From: Brachionus koreanus
Taxonomy: Eukaryota; Rotifera; Eurotatoria; Ploima; Brachionidae
DNA: 60,031 nt
Direction: 5' to 3'
Assembly: GCA_016987375.1 (NCBI GenBank)
Contig: PJRA01000196.1
Location: 1,160,964 to 1,220,994 of the forward strand
Below, piece by piece: positions 58,676 through 60,031 of the stretch (position 1 is its first letter; each line of letters opens with the position of its first letter). Position numbers and translations under genes: made by a program. The notes under the pieces were generated by a model that was given only the letters and a program-made list of their open reading frames with translations, was not told where the DNA came from and did no database searches.

Positions 58676-58904
58676 TTGAGCCAACAATATAAACTATTAT
58701 TTTTTATTTTAATAAAGCATTTATAAAGAAACGTCTTTTTTTTTATTGATCTCAAACAAGAAGTCTAAAGAGGCTTCTACATAATAATTACTTTTTTTAT
58801 TGACAAATAAAAGAAAATTAAAACAAACCGAAAATTTCTGTCGGCTCATCTTAATATTAAAAGTAAAAAATTAATAAATAATCCCATTATCCCTAACTAT
58901 TTTT

Positions 58905-58973
58905 TATTAGAAAAATAAATTTGAGAATTTCCCGGGACTTGTCCGGACGGCAAAAGCCTTCTTTTCAGCCCCC
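58905..58973 (-). repeat. GGCTGAAAGGAAGGAC dispersed repeat, diverged copy 6
   Basis: Minus strand reads GGGGGCTGAAAAGAAGGC, a GTCCGGAC/CCCGGG-rich middle, then an AAATTTATTTTTCTAATAAA tail. The middle differs from other copies. Confidence 0.45.
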
Positions 58974-59555
58974 TTGCTAATGTTTTTTATTTAGTATATC
59001 AACAAAACTTAAGTTCGAGTAATTTAGAAGTGTTTGGAAATTTAAGATTAAAGATTAAATTTTACTAATTATACAATTTACGCTTTTGTCATACACATTA
59101 TCTTTAACTAAGTTGTATAAAAATAATCTTAAAATCTTTTATTTAAAAAATATCAATTGAATTTTTTATTTATTTATAAGAAAATACCAGGCATATACTC
59201 GTGAATTTTAAAAGCATGACTTTTGTTGACTTCTCTAAACAATAATCTAATCAAAATTCAAAATTTTCTTTTATGTTAATTTACTTTTCACGTTAAAACG
59301 CACAGTTCTGTGTTGAATTTATATGAAACGTGTAATCTAATAAATGAGATTCAATAAATATAAAAAAAAAACAAGAAAATTCAACTAGGCTTTTTTGATC
59401 AATATTTTTGATAGATTTTTACTGTATTTTAAAAATAAAAACTTTTTCAATATTTACAATTCTATTAAGAAATTATTGTGTTAATTTTTCTTTATCAGAA
59501 AGATTTTAAAAATGTATGCAAACATCTAAATGTATAAAAAACACAGGAGACCTCA

Positions 59556-59696
59556 TTTAAATGCATTGATGATGAATCATATTTCACTCTTGGTATCATC
59601 GCGATTCCAGGAAATAATATTTTTAATAGCAGTCCTGGATATTATCAGGATTTGAAAGCTAAAGTTTATGAGGACGTTATTAAAAACAAGTTATAG
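59556..59696 (+). mobile_element. Second mariner lineage: transposase fragment
   Basis: A 46-residue frame reads CIDDESYFTLGIIAIPGNNI and goes on to YYQDLKAKVYEDVI, then stops. DDESYFTL is the first catalytic-Asp block of mariner/Tc1 transposases. It differs from the DDEKYFTLAGDN of the element at 52404, so it comes from another lineage. No inverted repeats were found around it. Confidence 0.65.
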
Positions 59697-59731
59697 ATTT
59701 TTAAAAAATGTGGGGTAAAAAAATAAAATAA

Positions 59732-59845
59732 GTGCCATATAGTTGGTCTACTGACAAAACTATAATTAAAAAGGGAATAACCTAAATAATTAGGGAAAAA
59801 TGTATAAGAACCACATTAACAAATTTTAATACTTTTAAACCTCAA
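59732..59845 (+). repeat. Direct repeat, copy 2
   Basis: Same-orientation copy of 58556-58675, 1.18 kb downstream. The mariner scrap at 59556-59696 lies between the two copies. Confidence 0.7.
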
Positions 59846-59896
59846 GTGGTGTTTCACCCTGAAAGTTAAGTATGGATCCATGTTTTTTTATTAGAG

Positions 59897-60031
59897 AGAG
59901 AGTGCAGTGATGTATTATGTGAACCGCTCTCTTTTTTGTTTAAATTATCATTCGAGTCTAGTTTGATACCAGTGTGTTGGAAAAGAGCTAATGTTACTCC
60001 AGTATACAAAAAGAAAGGTGGTAAAACAAAT
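59897..60031 (+). mobile_element. LINE reverse transcriptase, continuing past the window
   Basis: An in-frame run reads RECSDVLCEPLSFLFKLSFE then CWKRANVTPVYKKKGGKTN to the last base. These are the first two conserved RT blocks (xLCxPLxxLF; WKxAxVTPVxKKG). It is the same family as 25671-26175 but in the opposite orientation, and is open to the window edge. Confidence 0.88.

Overview
The window is eukaryotic nuclear DNA from an invertebrate animal. It is very AT-rich (roughly three quarters A+T by eye), gene-poor, and full of degraded transposable elements. The animal signature rests on five genes: an ALIX/PDCD6IP orthologue, a nicolin-1 (tubulin polyglutamylase complex subunit) orthologue, a peptide-type family A GPCR, an eight-membrane-segment tincar-like protein, and a small ankyrin protein. 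The AT content, introns of about 50-60 bases and mix of non-LTR and mariner elements fit a small protostome such as a monogonont rotifer (Brachionus-like). That placement is inference; no marker gene in the window proves it.

Layout. 1-1130: minus-strand LINE (ORF1 end, endonuclease, linker). 2000-5512: a LINE 3' tail with a long (TTA)n array, a tRNA-derived SINE, a TATA-type promoter candidate and a long palindrome. 11574-13469: tincar-like gene (+). 15029-15452: truncated mariner. 17816-18568: ankyrin gene (+). 20829-22400: LINE scrap and dispersed repeats. 23446-23667 and 27800-27901: a secreted repeat peptide and its decayed duplicate (both -), with a LINE holding a 759-base N gap between them. 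28940-34123: ALIX (+), two exons around a 2.8-kb intron carrying an antisense LINE. 36362-37244: nicolin-1 (+), five exons separated by introns of 48-60 bases. 38420-39000: LINE C-terminal fragment. 39512-44582: GPCR (-), five exons, introns hosting a LINE fragment and foldback elements. 46461-49181: two non-autonomous DNA transposons with exact target-site duplications (9 bp and 8 bp) flanking a LINE fragment. 51603-52240: FLYWCH-like remnant. 52404-53945: near full-length mariner with a nested insertion. 53950-60031: repeats, a second mariner lineage, and the start of another LINE reverse transcriptase running off the window.

The genes are unrelated in function: ESCRT-linked membrane scission, tubulin modification, neuropeptide sensing, a secreted structural peptide. 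No operon, gene cluster or prokaryote-like system is visible. The main results are two spliced genes reconstructed exon by exon (nicolin-1 and the GPCR), a duplicated repeat-peptide locus with a promoter deletion, and several MITE-like families with clean boundaries.
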